Of a stretch of DNA of 57,060 nt, positions 8,194 through 15,891 are shown one piece after another (position 1 is the stretch's first letter; the number at the start of each line of letters is the position of its first letter). A program made the translations under genes and the position numbers. Where the stretch lies: positions 1 through 57,060 of the forward strand of contig JANJTV010000041.1 in the NCBI GenBank assembly GCA_024710905.1, given 5' to 3'. The notes under the pieces were generated by a model. It was given only the letters and a program-made list of their open reading frames with translations. It did not search any database and was not told where the DNA came from. The stretch is from Anaerolineales bacterium (lineage in GTDB: Bacteria > Chloroflexota > Anaerolineae > Anaerolineales > Villigracilaceae).

Positions 8194-9798
8194 ATGCATA
8201 ATGTCCGCCTCGCCGCCTTATTGATGCTTGCCACAAGCATAACCGCCTGCACCCGCGCCGCCAACCCTGCCAACCAATGGACGCCCGCTGCCCCGGCCAG
8301 CCTGCCAACCAATTCCACGGTGCTGACATACCTGCCTCCCACACGAGTCCCCGGCACGCCCGCTGTCAGCCCCACGCCAGACGAACCGCTCGTTTTCCTG
8401 CCCACTTTCACCCCACTGGCGCAGCAAGCAGTGGATACCCAAACCCCTGGCGGCCCGCTGACTTATATCGTCCAGCCAGGCGATTACCCGGCCCTGATTG
8501 CCAACCAGTTTAATATCACCGTGGAAGAATTATCTGCCGCCAACAACATAGATTTTTACTCCGTCATTCTTTATCCAGGCGAGGTATTAATCATCCCGAC
8601 TCCCGAAGGCCAGGCTGCCGTAACCCTGGCCGCCAACCCGGCCCCGGCAGCAGCTGCCCAGTTTGACTCCAGCAATTACTTCAAAATTATCCCAGACTCA
8701 GAGTTGGTCTACAGTCCGCTGGCAACCCTTCTGGATGTGGAAACATACGTCCAGCAGCGAGGCGGATATCTAGCTTACTACACGCAAAACGTGGATGGTC
8801 AAATCCTGACTGGCGCACAAATCGTGCAACGCGTGGCACAGAATTATTCCGTCAACCCTCGCATCTTGTTGGCCATTCTGGAGTATCGTAGCCAGTGGGT
8901 CAGCAACCCGAATCCTGCACCCTCCACACTTGAATTACCAATTGGTTACATCACCGATTTTCACTTCGGCCTGTACCGCCAGCTAACCTGGACAGCAGAT
9001 CGGCTCAATGAAGGGTTTTACAACTGGCAGGCAGGCACCAAGGATAGCTGGACATTAATTGACGGGACTGTGACCACACCATCGCCGGGCATCAATGCCG
9101 GAACAGCCGGGGTGCAGTTTTTTTTCTCGAACCTGGACGACCGCGCCACCTGGGAAATGAACACCGGCCCCAATGGCCTGTACGCCACCTACTCGGCCAT
9201 GTTTGGCTATCCCTTCGACTGGGCCATCGAGCCTTACCTGCCAGCCGGACTATCTCAACCCACACTCAACCTGCCTTTCGCCATTGGCGAGACCTGGAGT
9301 TTCACCGGTGGCCCGCATGGCGGCTGGGATAGCGGATCGGCCTGGGCCGCGCTCGATTTTGCCCCGCCAGGCGACCCAATCGGCTGTGCCATTTCCACTG
9401 CCTGGGTGCTGGCCGCAGCAGATGGACTAATCACGCGGGCCGGGGATGGCGCCGTCATCCAAGACCTGGATGGTGATGGCATAGAACAAACCGGGTGGAC
9501 GATCCTGTACATGCACATTGCAGCGGTGGACCGCGTAAGCGCCGGGACGTACGTGCGCGCCGGGGAACGCATCGGCCGCCCGTCCTGCGAAGGTGGTTTT
9601 TCCAGTGCCGCCCACCTGCATATTGCCCGGCGTTATAACGGCATGTGGATTGCTGCGGTTGACCCCAACCTGCCTTTTGTCATGGACGGATGGCAGGCGC
9701 ACCGAGGAACACAAGAATACGACGGCAGATTAATCCGTGGCGACCAGGTTGTCGAAGCCTGGGATGGCCTGAACCCAATCAATGAGATTCGACGATAA
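8194..9798 (+). CDS. LysM and M23-family peptidase lipoprotein (copy 1 of 3)
   Basis: 534 residues. A short signal peptide ends in the lipobox ITAC (Cys19). A Pro/Thr-rich linker is followed by a LysM domain (about 90-140, YIVQPGDYPALIANQF ... VLIIP) for glycan binding. A middle alpha-helical domain (about 170-360) contains ILLAILEYRSQW. The C-terminal third is M23-like: GGPHGGW then ALDFAPP (His and Asp ligands), and AAHLHIARR (HxH). M23 enzymes cut peptide cross-links in peptidoglycan outside the cell; the long gap between the first His and Asp is atypical. First of three tandem paralogues. The cluster follows a terminator, so it is an independent unit. Confidence 0.85.
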   Translation: MHNVRLAALLMLATSITACTRAANPANQWTPAAPASLPTNSTVLTYLPPTRVPGTPAVSPTPDEPLVFLPTFTPLAQQAVDTQTPGGPLTYIVQPGDYPALIANQFNITVEELSAANNIDFYSVILYPGEVLIIPTPEGQAAVTLAANPAPAAAAQFDSSNYFKIIPDSELVYSPLATLLDVETYVQQRGGYLAYYTQNVDGQILTGAQIVQRVAQNYSVNPRILLAILEYRSQWVSNPNPAPSTLELPIGYITDFHFGLYRQLTWTADRLNEGFYNWQAGTKDSWTLIDGTVTTPSPGINAGTAGVQFFFSNLDDRATWEMNTGPNGLYATYSAMFGYPFDWAIEPYLPAGLSQPTLNLPFAIGETWSFTGGPHGGWDSGSAWAALDFAPPGDPIGCAISTAWVLAAADGLITRAGDGAVIQDLDGDGIEQTGWTILYMHIAAVDRVSAGTYVRAGERIGRPSCEGGFSSAAHLHIARRYNGMWIAAVDPNLPFVMDGWQAHRGTQEYDGRLIRGDQVVEAWDGLNPINEIRR

Positions 9799-9799
9799 T
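9794..9799 (+). promoter_or_regulatory. -10 box (GATAAT) for lipoprotein copy 2, leaderless type
   Basis: GATAAT overlaps the last codons of copy 1 and ends 7 bases before the ATG at 9807, the same spacing as in front of copy 1. It suggests copy 2 can be transcribed on its own without a leader. Confidence 0.35.
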
Positions 9800-9806
9800 T
9801 GGCAAA

Positions 9807-11393
9807 ATGGGAAAACGGTTATTAACTACCTGGTTGGCAATCGCGATCTTCCTTTCGGCATGCACCGAACAAGACGCTTCGCTTTGGGGACAGGTTCCCA
9901 GCCCAACTCCGGCCCTGGCTTCAGTAGCTGTTGGAAATACCCCCCTGCCAGCCGATGCGTTGATCCCAACCATCACATCAACGCCAACCATTACCCCTCT
10001 GGCTGTCTTGCCCTTGCCAGGGACAAATACACCTGGCGGGCCAAATCTTGCGCCTACCCCTACCCTGCCACCTGTCAATACAGCCGGGCCGATGCTCGTC
10101 TACCGCACCCAGAGCGGGGATACCTTGAATTTGGTCGCAAAAAGATTTGGGGTGAGCCAGCCAGAGATAATCTCAGATACCATCCTCCCCCCGGCAGGTG
10201 AATTGCTCAACCCTGGGCAGATATTGCTCATCCCGAATATGCTCGTAGCAGACATGACATCGGATGAACGCATCCTTCCAGATAGCGATGTAGTCTTCTC
10301 TGTGACGGCTGCCGAATTTGATGTGCAGAATTTTGTCCTCGCGAAAAACGGCTACCTGAATCAATACCGCGAATATTTACAATCCAATGGCTGGACAAAC
10401 GGCGCAGGTGAAGTTATACGCATCGCCACCGATAATTCGATCAACCCGCGTGTTTTACTTGCCTTAATCGAGCTGGAAAGCGGTTGGGTAAGCGGACAGC
10501 CCAGCAATATTGCCCAGGAAGAATACCCTTTAGGGTATGTTGATTTTCAATATCGTGGGCTGTATCGCCAGATGTCATGGGCTGTACAATCTCTGTCGCA
10601 CGGATATTATGGCTGGCGCGCAGGCACACTCAGCCATCTGACCTTTAAGGATGGCAGCACCTTGCGCTTAAACCCCAGCCTGAATGCCGGGAGCGTGGCT
10701 GTACTGTATACCCTGGCGCTCACCCGCAACCGGGACGATTGGATCATTGCCGTTGGGCAATTTACAAACCTGTTCAACGCCATGTTTGGCGACCCCTGGG
10801 AACGGGATGCAAACCTAGCCCTGCTGCCCGGCGGGCTAACCCAGCCGCCACTGATCCTGCCCTTTGAACGAGGCAAAACCTGGAGTTTTACTGGTGGTCC
10901 GCACGGCGCCTGGGAGCGGGACAGTGTGCCCGTCGCGCTGGATTTCTCCCCTCCTGCCGATGTGCGCGGGTGCAACATCTCCAGCGAGTGGGTGGTTGCC
11001 CCGGCAGCCGGAAAAGTGGTTCGGGTAGGGAATGGCGTGGTGGTGCTCGATCTGGACATGGATGGCATTGAACAAACCGGCTGGAACATCCTTTTCCTGC
11101 ACATCAGCGCGGAAGAAAGAGTTACCCTCGGCGCCGAACTAAAGCTGGGAGACCGGATCGGACACCCATCCTGCGAGGGCGGCGTCTCTACGGGAACACA
11201 CGTCCACATTGCCCGCAAATATAACGGCGAATGGATTCTAGCCGAAGGGCCACTGGGGTTCAACCTGGAAGGCTGGATGGCCCTGAATGGCGATGAGCCC
11301 TATCTGGGTTACCTGGTGCGCGGGGAAAAAGTGCTCGAAGCCTGCACCTGCGGCTCATCCAAAACACACATCCGCCGGGACATGGAACCATGA
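9807..11393 (+). CDS. LysM and M23-family peptidase lipoprotein (copy 2 of 3)
   Basis: 528 residues, same architecture as its neighbours: signal peptide with lipobox LSAC (Cys19), Thr/Pro linker, LysM (about 95-145, VYRTQSGDTLNLVAKRFGV), helical middle domain, C-terminal M23-like domain with GGPHGAW, ALDFSPP and GTHVHIARKYNGEW. Its middle domain reads LLALIELESGWVSG; the Glu-Ser pair resembles the catalytic ES motif of lytic transglycosylases, which the other two copies lack. So copy 2 may cut both glycan and peptide bonds, but this is an inference from one motif. It starts 8 bases after copy 1 and overlaps copy 3 by ATGA (11390-11393). Confidence 0.85.
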   Translation: MGKRLLTTWLAIAIFLSACTEQDASLWGQVPSPTPALASVAVGNTPLPADALIPTITSTPTITPLAVLPLPGTNTPGGPNLAPTPTLPPVNTAGPMLVYRTQSGDTLNLVAKRFGVSQPEIISDTILPPAGELLNPGQILLIPNMLVADMTSDERILPDSDVVFSVTAAEFDVQNFVLAKNGYLNQYREYLQSNGWTNGAGEVIRIATDNSINPRVLLALIELESGWVSGQPSNIAQEEYPLGYVDFQYRGLYRQMSWAVQSLSHGYYGWRAGTLSHLTFKDGSTLRLNPSLNAGSVAVLYTLALTRNRDDWIIAVGQFTNLFNAMFGDPWERDANLALLPGGLTQPPLILPFERGKTWSFTGGPHGAWERDSVPVALDFSPPADVRGCNISSEWVVAPAAGKVVRVGNGVVVLDLDMDGIEQTGWNILFLHISAEERVTLGAELKLGDRIGHPSCEGGVSTGTHVHIARKYNGEWILAEGPLGFNLEGWMALNGDEPYLGYLVRGEKVLEACTCGSSKTHIRRDMEP

Positions 11394-12841
11394 GACTGGC
11401 ACACATTGCCCTGGCGCTTCTTGCAACCCTGACAGCCTGCTCCCCTGCAGCCGCCCCTGCTGGTGGTGAAGAAAACCCATTCCTGGTCACCGAAACCAGC
11501 ACCCCGGAAGCTTCCTTCACCCCGGTGCCAACCCGACGAACATTCGCCCCGGGAGAACTGGTGGAGTACATTGCCCAGACTGGCGACACGCTGCCTGCGC
11601 TGGTCTCCCGCTTTAACACGAGCGAAGCAGAAATTCGCGCCGCCAATCCGGTCATCCCCGAACAGGTCACCACCCTGCCGCCCGGCTTTCCCATGCAAAT
11701 TCCCATTTATTACAAGGCCTTATGGGGAAGCTCTTACCAGATCATTCCGGATAGCCTGTATGTCAACGGCCCGGCCCAGGTCGGGTTTGAGGTCCAGGGA
11801 TTCTTGAACCAACACAACGGTTGGTTGAAAACTCATGTGGAGCAGATTACCGACGGGCCGCGTACCGGAGCCGAGATCATCGAGCTGGTGGCGACCAATT
11901 TCAGCATCAGCCCGCGCCTGCTCCTGGCACTGGTGGAATTCCACGCCGGAGGTGTCACCAACCCGACTCCGCCTGTCAGTCGTTATGTACTGGGCTACCA
12001 GAACCAGGGCTACCCTGGGCTTTACCTGCAACTGGTCTGGGCGGCCAATACGCTCAACAATGGCTACTACACCCACCGGCGCGGCGGTTTATTGGAGTTC
12101 GAACACCCGGATGGACGCCTGGAGCGGCCTGACCCCTGGCAAAATGCCGCCAGCATTGGGCTACATTACTATTTTTCGCGCAACTATTCCAGTCCGGAAT
12201 ATGATCAGATGGTCGGCCCTGCCGGATTGGCACAAACCTATGCCAGCCTGTTTGGCGACCCCTGGACAACCGAGCCTCACCTGCCCGGCAGCCTGCAGCA
12301 GCCCAGCCTGAAGCTACCCTTTGAAAAAGGCAAGACCTGGAACTACACAGGCGGTCCGCATGCCGGTTGGGGGCGCGGCGAACCATTTGCCGCAGTGGAT
12401 TTTGCGCCGTCCGGGGTATCATCTTGCAACACAACCGAAGAGTGGGTGACAGCCATGGCTGATGGGCTGGTGGTACGCTCGGAACCGGGAACGGTTGTCC
12501 TCGACCTGGATATGGACGGACTGGAACAAACCGGCTGGATCATTTTTTACCTGCATCTTTCCAATGAAAATCGCGCCCAGGCCGGGCAAATGGTATTGCG
12601 GGGAGATAAAATCGGGCATCCCTCCTGCGAGGGTGGCGAATCCACCGGAACGCATGTCCATGTGGCACGGAAATACAACGGGGAATGGGTTCTGGCCGAT
12701 GGCCCGTTGGCTTTCAACATGGAAGGCTGGGTTGTCCAAAATGGCCGCCAAGCCTACGACGGTTCGATGAGCCGCTTTTCACAGATTATTCTCTCCTCAT
12801 TGGTTTCAGAAGCCAAAAGCCAGATCCGCTCGGAGGAATAA
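11390..12841 (+). CDS. LysM and M23-family peptidase lipoprotein (copy 3 of 3)
   Basis: 483 residues. Lipobox LTAC (Cys17) after a short signal peptide, then linker, LysM (about 60-105, EYIAQTGDTLPALVSRF), middle helical domain with LLLALVEFHAGG, and M23-like domain with GGPHAGW, AVDFAPS and GTHVHVARKYNGEW. It shares with the other copies a strand with D-L-D-M/G-D-G-(I/L)-E-Q-T-G-W-x-I, a family-specific insert between the zinc ligands. Translationally coupled to copy 2. Extracellular, lipid-anchored; probably remodels peptidoglycan. Confidence 0.85.
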   Translation: MRLAHIALALLATLTACSPAAAPAGGEENPFLVTETSTPEASFTPVPTRRTFAPGELVEYIAQTGDTLPALVSRFNTSEAEIRAANPVIPEQVTTLPPGFPMQIPIYYKALWGSSYQIIPDSLYVNGPAQVGFEVQGFLNQHNGWLKTHVEQITDGPRTGAEIIELVATNFSISPRLLLALVEFHAGGVTNPTPPVSRYVLGYQNQGYPGLYLQLVWAANTLNNGYYTHRRGGLLEFEHPDGRLERPDPWQNAASIGLHYYFSRNYSSPEYDQMVGPAGLAQTYASLFGDPWTTEPHLPGSLQQPSLKLPFEKGKTWNYTGGPHAGWGRGEPFAAVDFAPSGVSSCNTTEEWVTAMADGLVVRSEPGTVVLDLDMDGLEQTGWIIFYLHLSNENRAQAGQMVLRGDKIGHPSCEGGESTGTHVHVARKYNGEWVLADGPLAFNMEGWVVQNGRQAYDGSMSRFSQIILSSLVSEAKSQIRSEE

Positions 12842-12875
12842 AAACACGGCGGTCATAGGATGACTGCCGTGTTTT
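12841..12875. terminator. Bidirectional terminator between convergent genes
   Basis: A 15-base arm (12841-12855) pairs with 12861-12875 with one G-U, loop TAGGA, flanked by A and T runs. It serves the lipoprotein cluster (plus) and the redox operon (minus). Confidence 0.88.
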
Positions 12876-12895
12876 CTGGCCGCGTCTCGCAACCC

Positions 12896-13357
12896 TTAAG
12901 CTTCTGGCATCTGCCATGTGCCCGATTTTTCCAGTACGCCGCCTGCTGCATATATGAAATACTTCATCTCGATGGGCACGACCTTGCCGAGCATGGCCTG
13001 GGCCGGGCAATACTTGGTGGCGGAAAGCTCGATCGCACGAGTCAACGCTGCTTCGTCGATACTGCTTCCCGTGACATGATATTCAATCACAATCCGGGTA
13101 AACACATGCGGGTGGTTATCCTGTTGATCGGCATGCACTTTCACATCAAAGCCGGTTACCTGCTGTTGTTTCTTCCGCAATATGGAAATGACATCCATTC
13201 CAGTACAGCCAGCCAGGCTGATAGCCATCAATTCCAGCGGCCTGAAGCCGTCGTTTGCACCGCCCACAGACGGGTCAGCGCCGAGCGGCAGGGTAAAACC
13301 AGTATCCGCCGTAGCGGCAAAGGTCATGCCATCTTTCCAGGTTACTTTTGCATCCAT
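12896..13357 (-). CDS. OsmC/Ohr-family thiol peroxidase
   Basis: 153 residues. OsmC/Ohr proteins reduce organic or sulfur-containing hydroperoxides with two conserved cysteines; here C51 (LAGCTGMDV) and C117 (KYCPAQAM) sit in the standard contexts. R/E support residues (FRPLELM) are present. AGGAGTTATTCAAG precedes the ATG at 13357. It is the last gene of a minus-strand operon led by an ECF sigma factor and zinc anti-sigma factor, with two disulfide oxidoreductases, which fits defence against oxidants in the cytoplasm. Confidence 0.9.
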   Translation of the reverse strand: MDAKVTWKDGMTFAATADTGFTLPLGADPSVGGANDGFRPLELMAISLAGCTGMDVISILRKKQQQVTGFDVKVHADQQDNHPHVFTRIVIEYHVTGSSIDEAALTRAIELSATKYCPAQAMLGKVVPIEMKYFIYAAGGVLEKSGTWQMPEA

Positions 13358-13378
13358 CTTGAATAACTCCTTAAATCC

Positions 13379-13957
13379 TTATTGATTTTCCCGAATCAGC
13401 GGGGTGACATATTCCTCCAACGCATCGCGGGTGATTGCGCCGATCCAGGTTAGTCGTACAATCCCTTCCCGGTCAATGACAAATGAACTGGGAAGGTTCT
13501 TGGTGCGAAAGGCTGTCGTGGCAACAAAGCGGGCGTCCGGCCAAACCGGGAAGGTCAATCCATAGTCCTGTACAAATGCAGCCACTTCATCCACCGGCTG
13601 GCCATCCTCAATCGCAATCACGACAAACCCTTCGTGCTGATAGGCTTCATAATAGGCTTGCAGGGTGGGCATTTCTTCACGACAAGGCGGGCACCAGGTT
13701 GCCCAGGCATTGTACAACACTACCTGGCCACGGTAATCAGAAAGTGAAACGGTCCTACCCTCCAGGTCGCTCAGGCGCACCTCCGGGGCCGGGTAATTCA
13801 CCTCAGCCGGGATCACTGCATATTGTTGTTGCTCTATCGATTCAACAGCATCCGGCAGCATCAGGAAAGCAGCCAGAGAAAGCAAGATAAAGCCTGCCCC
13901 AATCACAAGCAGGAGGAGCGTTTTTGGATCATAGCGATTTCTGCGACGGGACGGCAT
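13379..13957 (-). CDS. TlpA-like membrane-anchored thiol-disulfide oxidoreductase
   Basis: 192 residues. One N-terminal membrane helix (about 12-35) after a basic start places the thioredoxin fold outside the membrane. The active site is WCPPC (C89, C92), followed by REEMPTLQAYYEAY; a cis-Pro region NLPSSFVIDREG is present. TlpA/ResA-type proteins reduce specific extracytoplasmic disulfides, for example in cytochrome maturation. It sits 14 bases after the protein disulfide oxidoreductase gene and 21 before OsmC in the same operon. Confidence 0.9.
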   Translation of the reverse strand: MPSRRRNRYDPKTLLLLVIGAGFILLSLAAFLMLPDAVESIEQQQYAVIPAEVNYPAPEVRLSDLEGRTVSLSDYRGQVVLYNAWATWCPPCREEMPTLQAYYEAYQHEGFVVIAIEDGQPVDEVAAFVQDYGLTFPVWPDARFVATTAFRTKNLPSSFVIDREGIVRLTWIGAITRDALEEYVTPLIRENQ

Positions 13958-13971
13958 GTTTTCCTGCCTGC

Positions 13972-14640
13972 TCAGTCGCCCAGCGCGCGGCGAATTTCCT
14001 GCAACAGGTTGGCTTCTGGGACAGCGCCCACCACACGGCTCGCGTCGTCATTGATGATCGTATCCGGCACGCCGCTGATATGATACTTGTTCGCCAGCTC
14101 AGAGAACTCCATCGCCTCCACCCCCTCCGCCAGGACCAGTTTTGGATTCTCCATCGCCATCTGGTAAGCCAACAACACAGCTCGCGGACAATACGGGCAG
14201 GTCGGGGTGACAAAGACCTGCATGTGAACAGGTTTCGTCAACTCCCGCAGGTACTGGCGGGTCGGCTGGCTCAGCCCGGAGTCACGCCGTGAAACCAGCA
14301 CAATTCCCTGAACCAGGGTGGAGAATTCATGCCCGGACGGAATGCCCAGGTAACGAATGCCAAAATCAGTCAACTGGTCACCTTCACGGGCTGCAATGAC
14401 CAGCGCAGGGGCTTTATCGATCCGGTAATGCGCGGCCACGTCGGCATCCGTGCGCAGATCATACACGCGCAGGTCCAGCAATGTTGAGAGCGGAGTCATT
14501 TCCTCCAACAACTGCTGCACCTGGCTGCAATATTCGCAATCTTCCAGGCTGGTAAATAAAATCAACGAGACCGGGTGCTCCAATTGCTGGAAAACATCGC
14601 CAAGTTGCTTCCGAATCGAGTCATTCAATAAGGGTTCCAT
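13972..14640 (-). CDS. Protein disulfide oxidoreductase with two thioredoxin folds (PDO-type)
   Basis: 222 residues made of two tandem thioredoxin folds. The N-terminal unit has CEYC (C35, C38), the C-terminal unit CPYC (C148, C151) followed later by SGVPDTIIND, the cis-Pro loop. This layout matches the PDO/glutaredoxin-like family of archaea and thermophilic or anaerobic bacteria, and the reductase half of AhpF. No signal peptide, so cytoplasmic. It probably shuttles electrons from a thioredoxin reductase to OsmC or other peroxidases; no such reductase is in the window. Confidence 0.88.
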   Translation of the reverse strand: MEPLLNDSIRKQLGDVFQQLEHPVSLILFTSLEDCEYCSQVQQLLEEMTPLSTLLDLRVYDLRTDADVAAHYRIDKAPALVIAAREGDQLTDFGIRYLGIPSGHEFSTLVQGIVLVSRRDSGLSQPTRQYLRELTKPVHMQVFVTPTCPYCPRAVLLAYQMAMENPKLVLAEGVEAMEFSELANKYHISGVPDTIINDDASRVVGAVPEANLLQEIRRALGD

Positions 14641-14681
14641 TCAATCTCCTTGGCCACCCACACGGGGCGGCAATTTTATTA

Positions 14682-14873
14682 TCAACTACAACCACCGCCG
14701 CCGCCAGCCACATAACCGCAAGCAGGGCATTCCAAATCCAACACACCATTGTAATCCAGCTTCCCTTGCTGGCACTTTGGGCAGGGGGAACCTTTCTTCA
14801 GCATCATGGGCACAGGCTGCAAAACAGGCACTGCGACCGGCTGAGGTGTTTGTTCACTCTTTGGATGCGCCAT
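14682..14873 (-). CDS. Small zinc-ribbon protein with a Gly-rich Cys-Ser C-terminus
   Basis: 63 residues. A Pro/Val-rich N-terminal half is followed by a CPKC ... CPAC zinc ribbon (residues about 31-52) and a C-terminal tail of alanine, five glycines, cysteine and serine. Function unknown. It lies between the anti-sigma factor and the disulfide oxidoreductase, 11 and 41 bases away, so it is co-transcribed and may sense zinc or thiol state. The near-terminal cysteine on a flexible glycine arm is odd and could be a redox or ligation handle. A spurious ORF is unlikely given its motif and operon fit. Confidence 0.7.
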   Translation of the reverse strand: MAHPKSEQTPQPVAVPVLQPVPMMLKKGSPCPKCQQGKLDYNGVLDLECPACGYVAGGGGGCS

Positions 14874-14884
14874 GATGGATTTTG

Positions 14885-15154
14885 TTACACATCCGCGTCA
14901 CGCGGCTTTAGCAGGTCATCCAGATTGAGGCTATGGAAGAGACGCTCGCGGGCCGCACCCGGAAGTGTTTCCTCCATACCTGTAGTCTGGTACAGGCTGA
15001 TGGTCATCTTCAACGTATCGACCACCACCCGGCAATTCTCACAGCCAGACAGGTGTTTTTCCAGCTCCGTACAGAGTTGTTGCTCGAGCGAACCGTCAAC
15101 ATAATCGGACAATTGGCCGAGCAATTCATGGCAATTTTTGTGTTCGTGGCTCAT
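14885..15154 (-). CDS. Zinc-binding anti-sigma factor (ZAS/zf-HC2 type)
   Basis: 89 residues with H34-x3-C38-x2-C41 (HLSGCENC), the signature of zinc anti-sigma factors such as RsrA and ChrR. RsrA binds its sigma factor while reduced and zinc-loaded, and lets go when its cysteines form a disulfide. No membrane helix is seen, so it is a soluble sensor. The ATG overlaps the TGA of the ECF sigma gene (15151-15154), the standard pairing. Downstream redox genes support a thiol-oxidation stimulus. Confidence 0.88.
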   Translation of the reverse strand: MSHEHKNCHELLGQLSDYVDGSLEQQLCTELEKHLSGCENCRVVVDTLKMTISLYQTTGMEETLPGAARERLFHSLNLDDLLKPRDADV

Positions 15155-15747
15155 TGCAGCCCCTCCTGTGGCAATCGTTCGGCAAAATAAGCCGAGAGCT
15201 GCTCACGCAAATTCAGGCGTGCCCGCAACAGGCGGGTCTTAACATTGGTTTCGGACAGGTGAAGTGCTTCAGATGTCTCTTTAATAGACAGGCCTTCCAG
15301 GTCGCGCAGGATGAATACCACGCGCAGGTTCTCCGGCAGGCGCTGGATGGCCCCCTCGAGCTGGCGGCGGGCTTCCCCGTCCATCAGGTCGCTTTCCGGC
15401 AGGCAGCACCAATCCGAAAACTGTTGGGGCATGGGCAGTTCTTCCTGGCCTTTGTCTTCCCCGCCGTCCAGGGGAACTTCCGGCCGCTGCTTGCGTACCA
15501 TCATCAGCACTTCATTCACAGCAATTCGGTACAACCAGGTCGAAAGGCTGGAACGGCCTTCAAAGGCTGGCAGGTGCTGGAATGCCTTGAGGAAGGTGGC
15601 CTGCATGGCATCCTCTGCATCCGAAGGGTTGCCAGTCATTTTCAGCGCCAGCCTGTAAATTTGGTTGGAATAAGCATCCACGAAACGGGCAAACGCCATT
15701 CGATCGCCTGCCTGAAGCGCTTCCAGGGTGAACTCCATCTCTGTCAT
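15151..15747 (-). CDS. ECF-type RNA polymerase sigma factor (SigR/RpoE-like)
   Basis: 198 residues from the ATG at 15747, chosen because GGAGGT lies 10 to 11 bases upstream; an in-frame start at 15765 would have no such site. Region 2 reads FARFVDAYSNQIYRLALKMTGNPSDAEDAMQ, with the -10 recognition part FEGRSSLSTWLYRIAVNE. Region 4 holds IQRLPENLRVVFILRDLEGLSIKETSEALHLSETNVKTRLLRAR, a helix-turn-helix for the -35. The next gene is a zinc anti-sigma factor. The operon encodes four thiol-redox or zinc proteins, the likely regulon core. Confidence 0.93.
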   Translation of the reverse strand: MTEMEFTLEALQAGDRMAFARFVDAYSNQIYRLALKMTGNPSDAEDAMQATFLKAFQHLPAFEGRSSLSTWLYRIAVNEVLMMVRKQRPEVPLDGGEDKGQEELPMPQQFSDWCCLPESDLMDGEARRQLEGAIQRLPENLRVVFILRDLEGLSIKETSEALHLSETNVKTRLLRARLNLREQLSAYFAERLPQEGLQ

Positions 15748-15782
15748 TTTGATGTAAACCTCCATGAAAAGTTGCACCAAAA

Positions 15783-15811
15783 AGTATACCTGAGGCTTTG
15801 TAACATAAGAA
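15783..15811 (-). promoter_or_regulatory. Sigma-70-like promoter of the ECF/redox operon
   Basis: On the minus strand, TTCTTA (15811-15806), a 17-base spacer, and TATACT (15788-15783). It lies about 35 bases upstream of the chosen sigma start. No clear ECF-type GGAAC -35 is seen here, so autoregulation is not shown by the sequence. Confidence 0.5.
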
Positions 15812-15891
15812 CCTGATAAATGTATGCAGTCTATATGAAGTTTGCCACTATCGTGAAGGCCGGCGCGGGGGATATTATCTAGACAATCATT

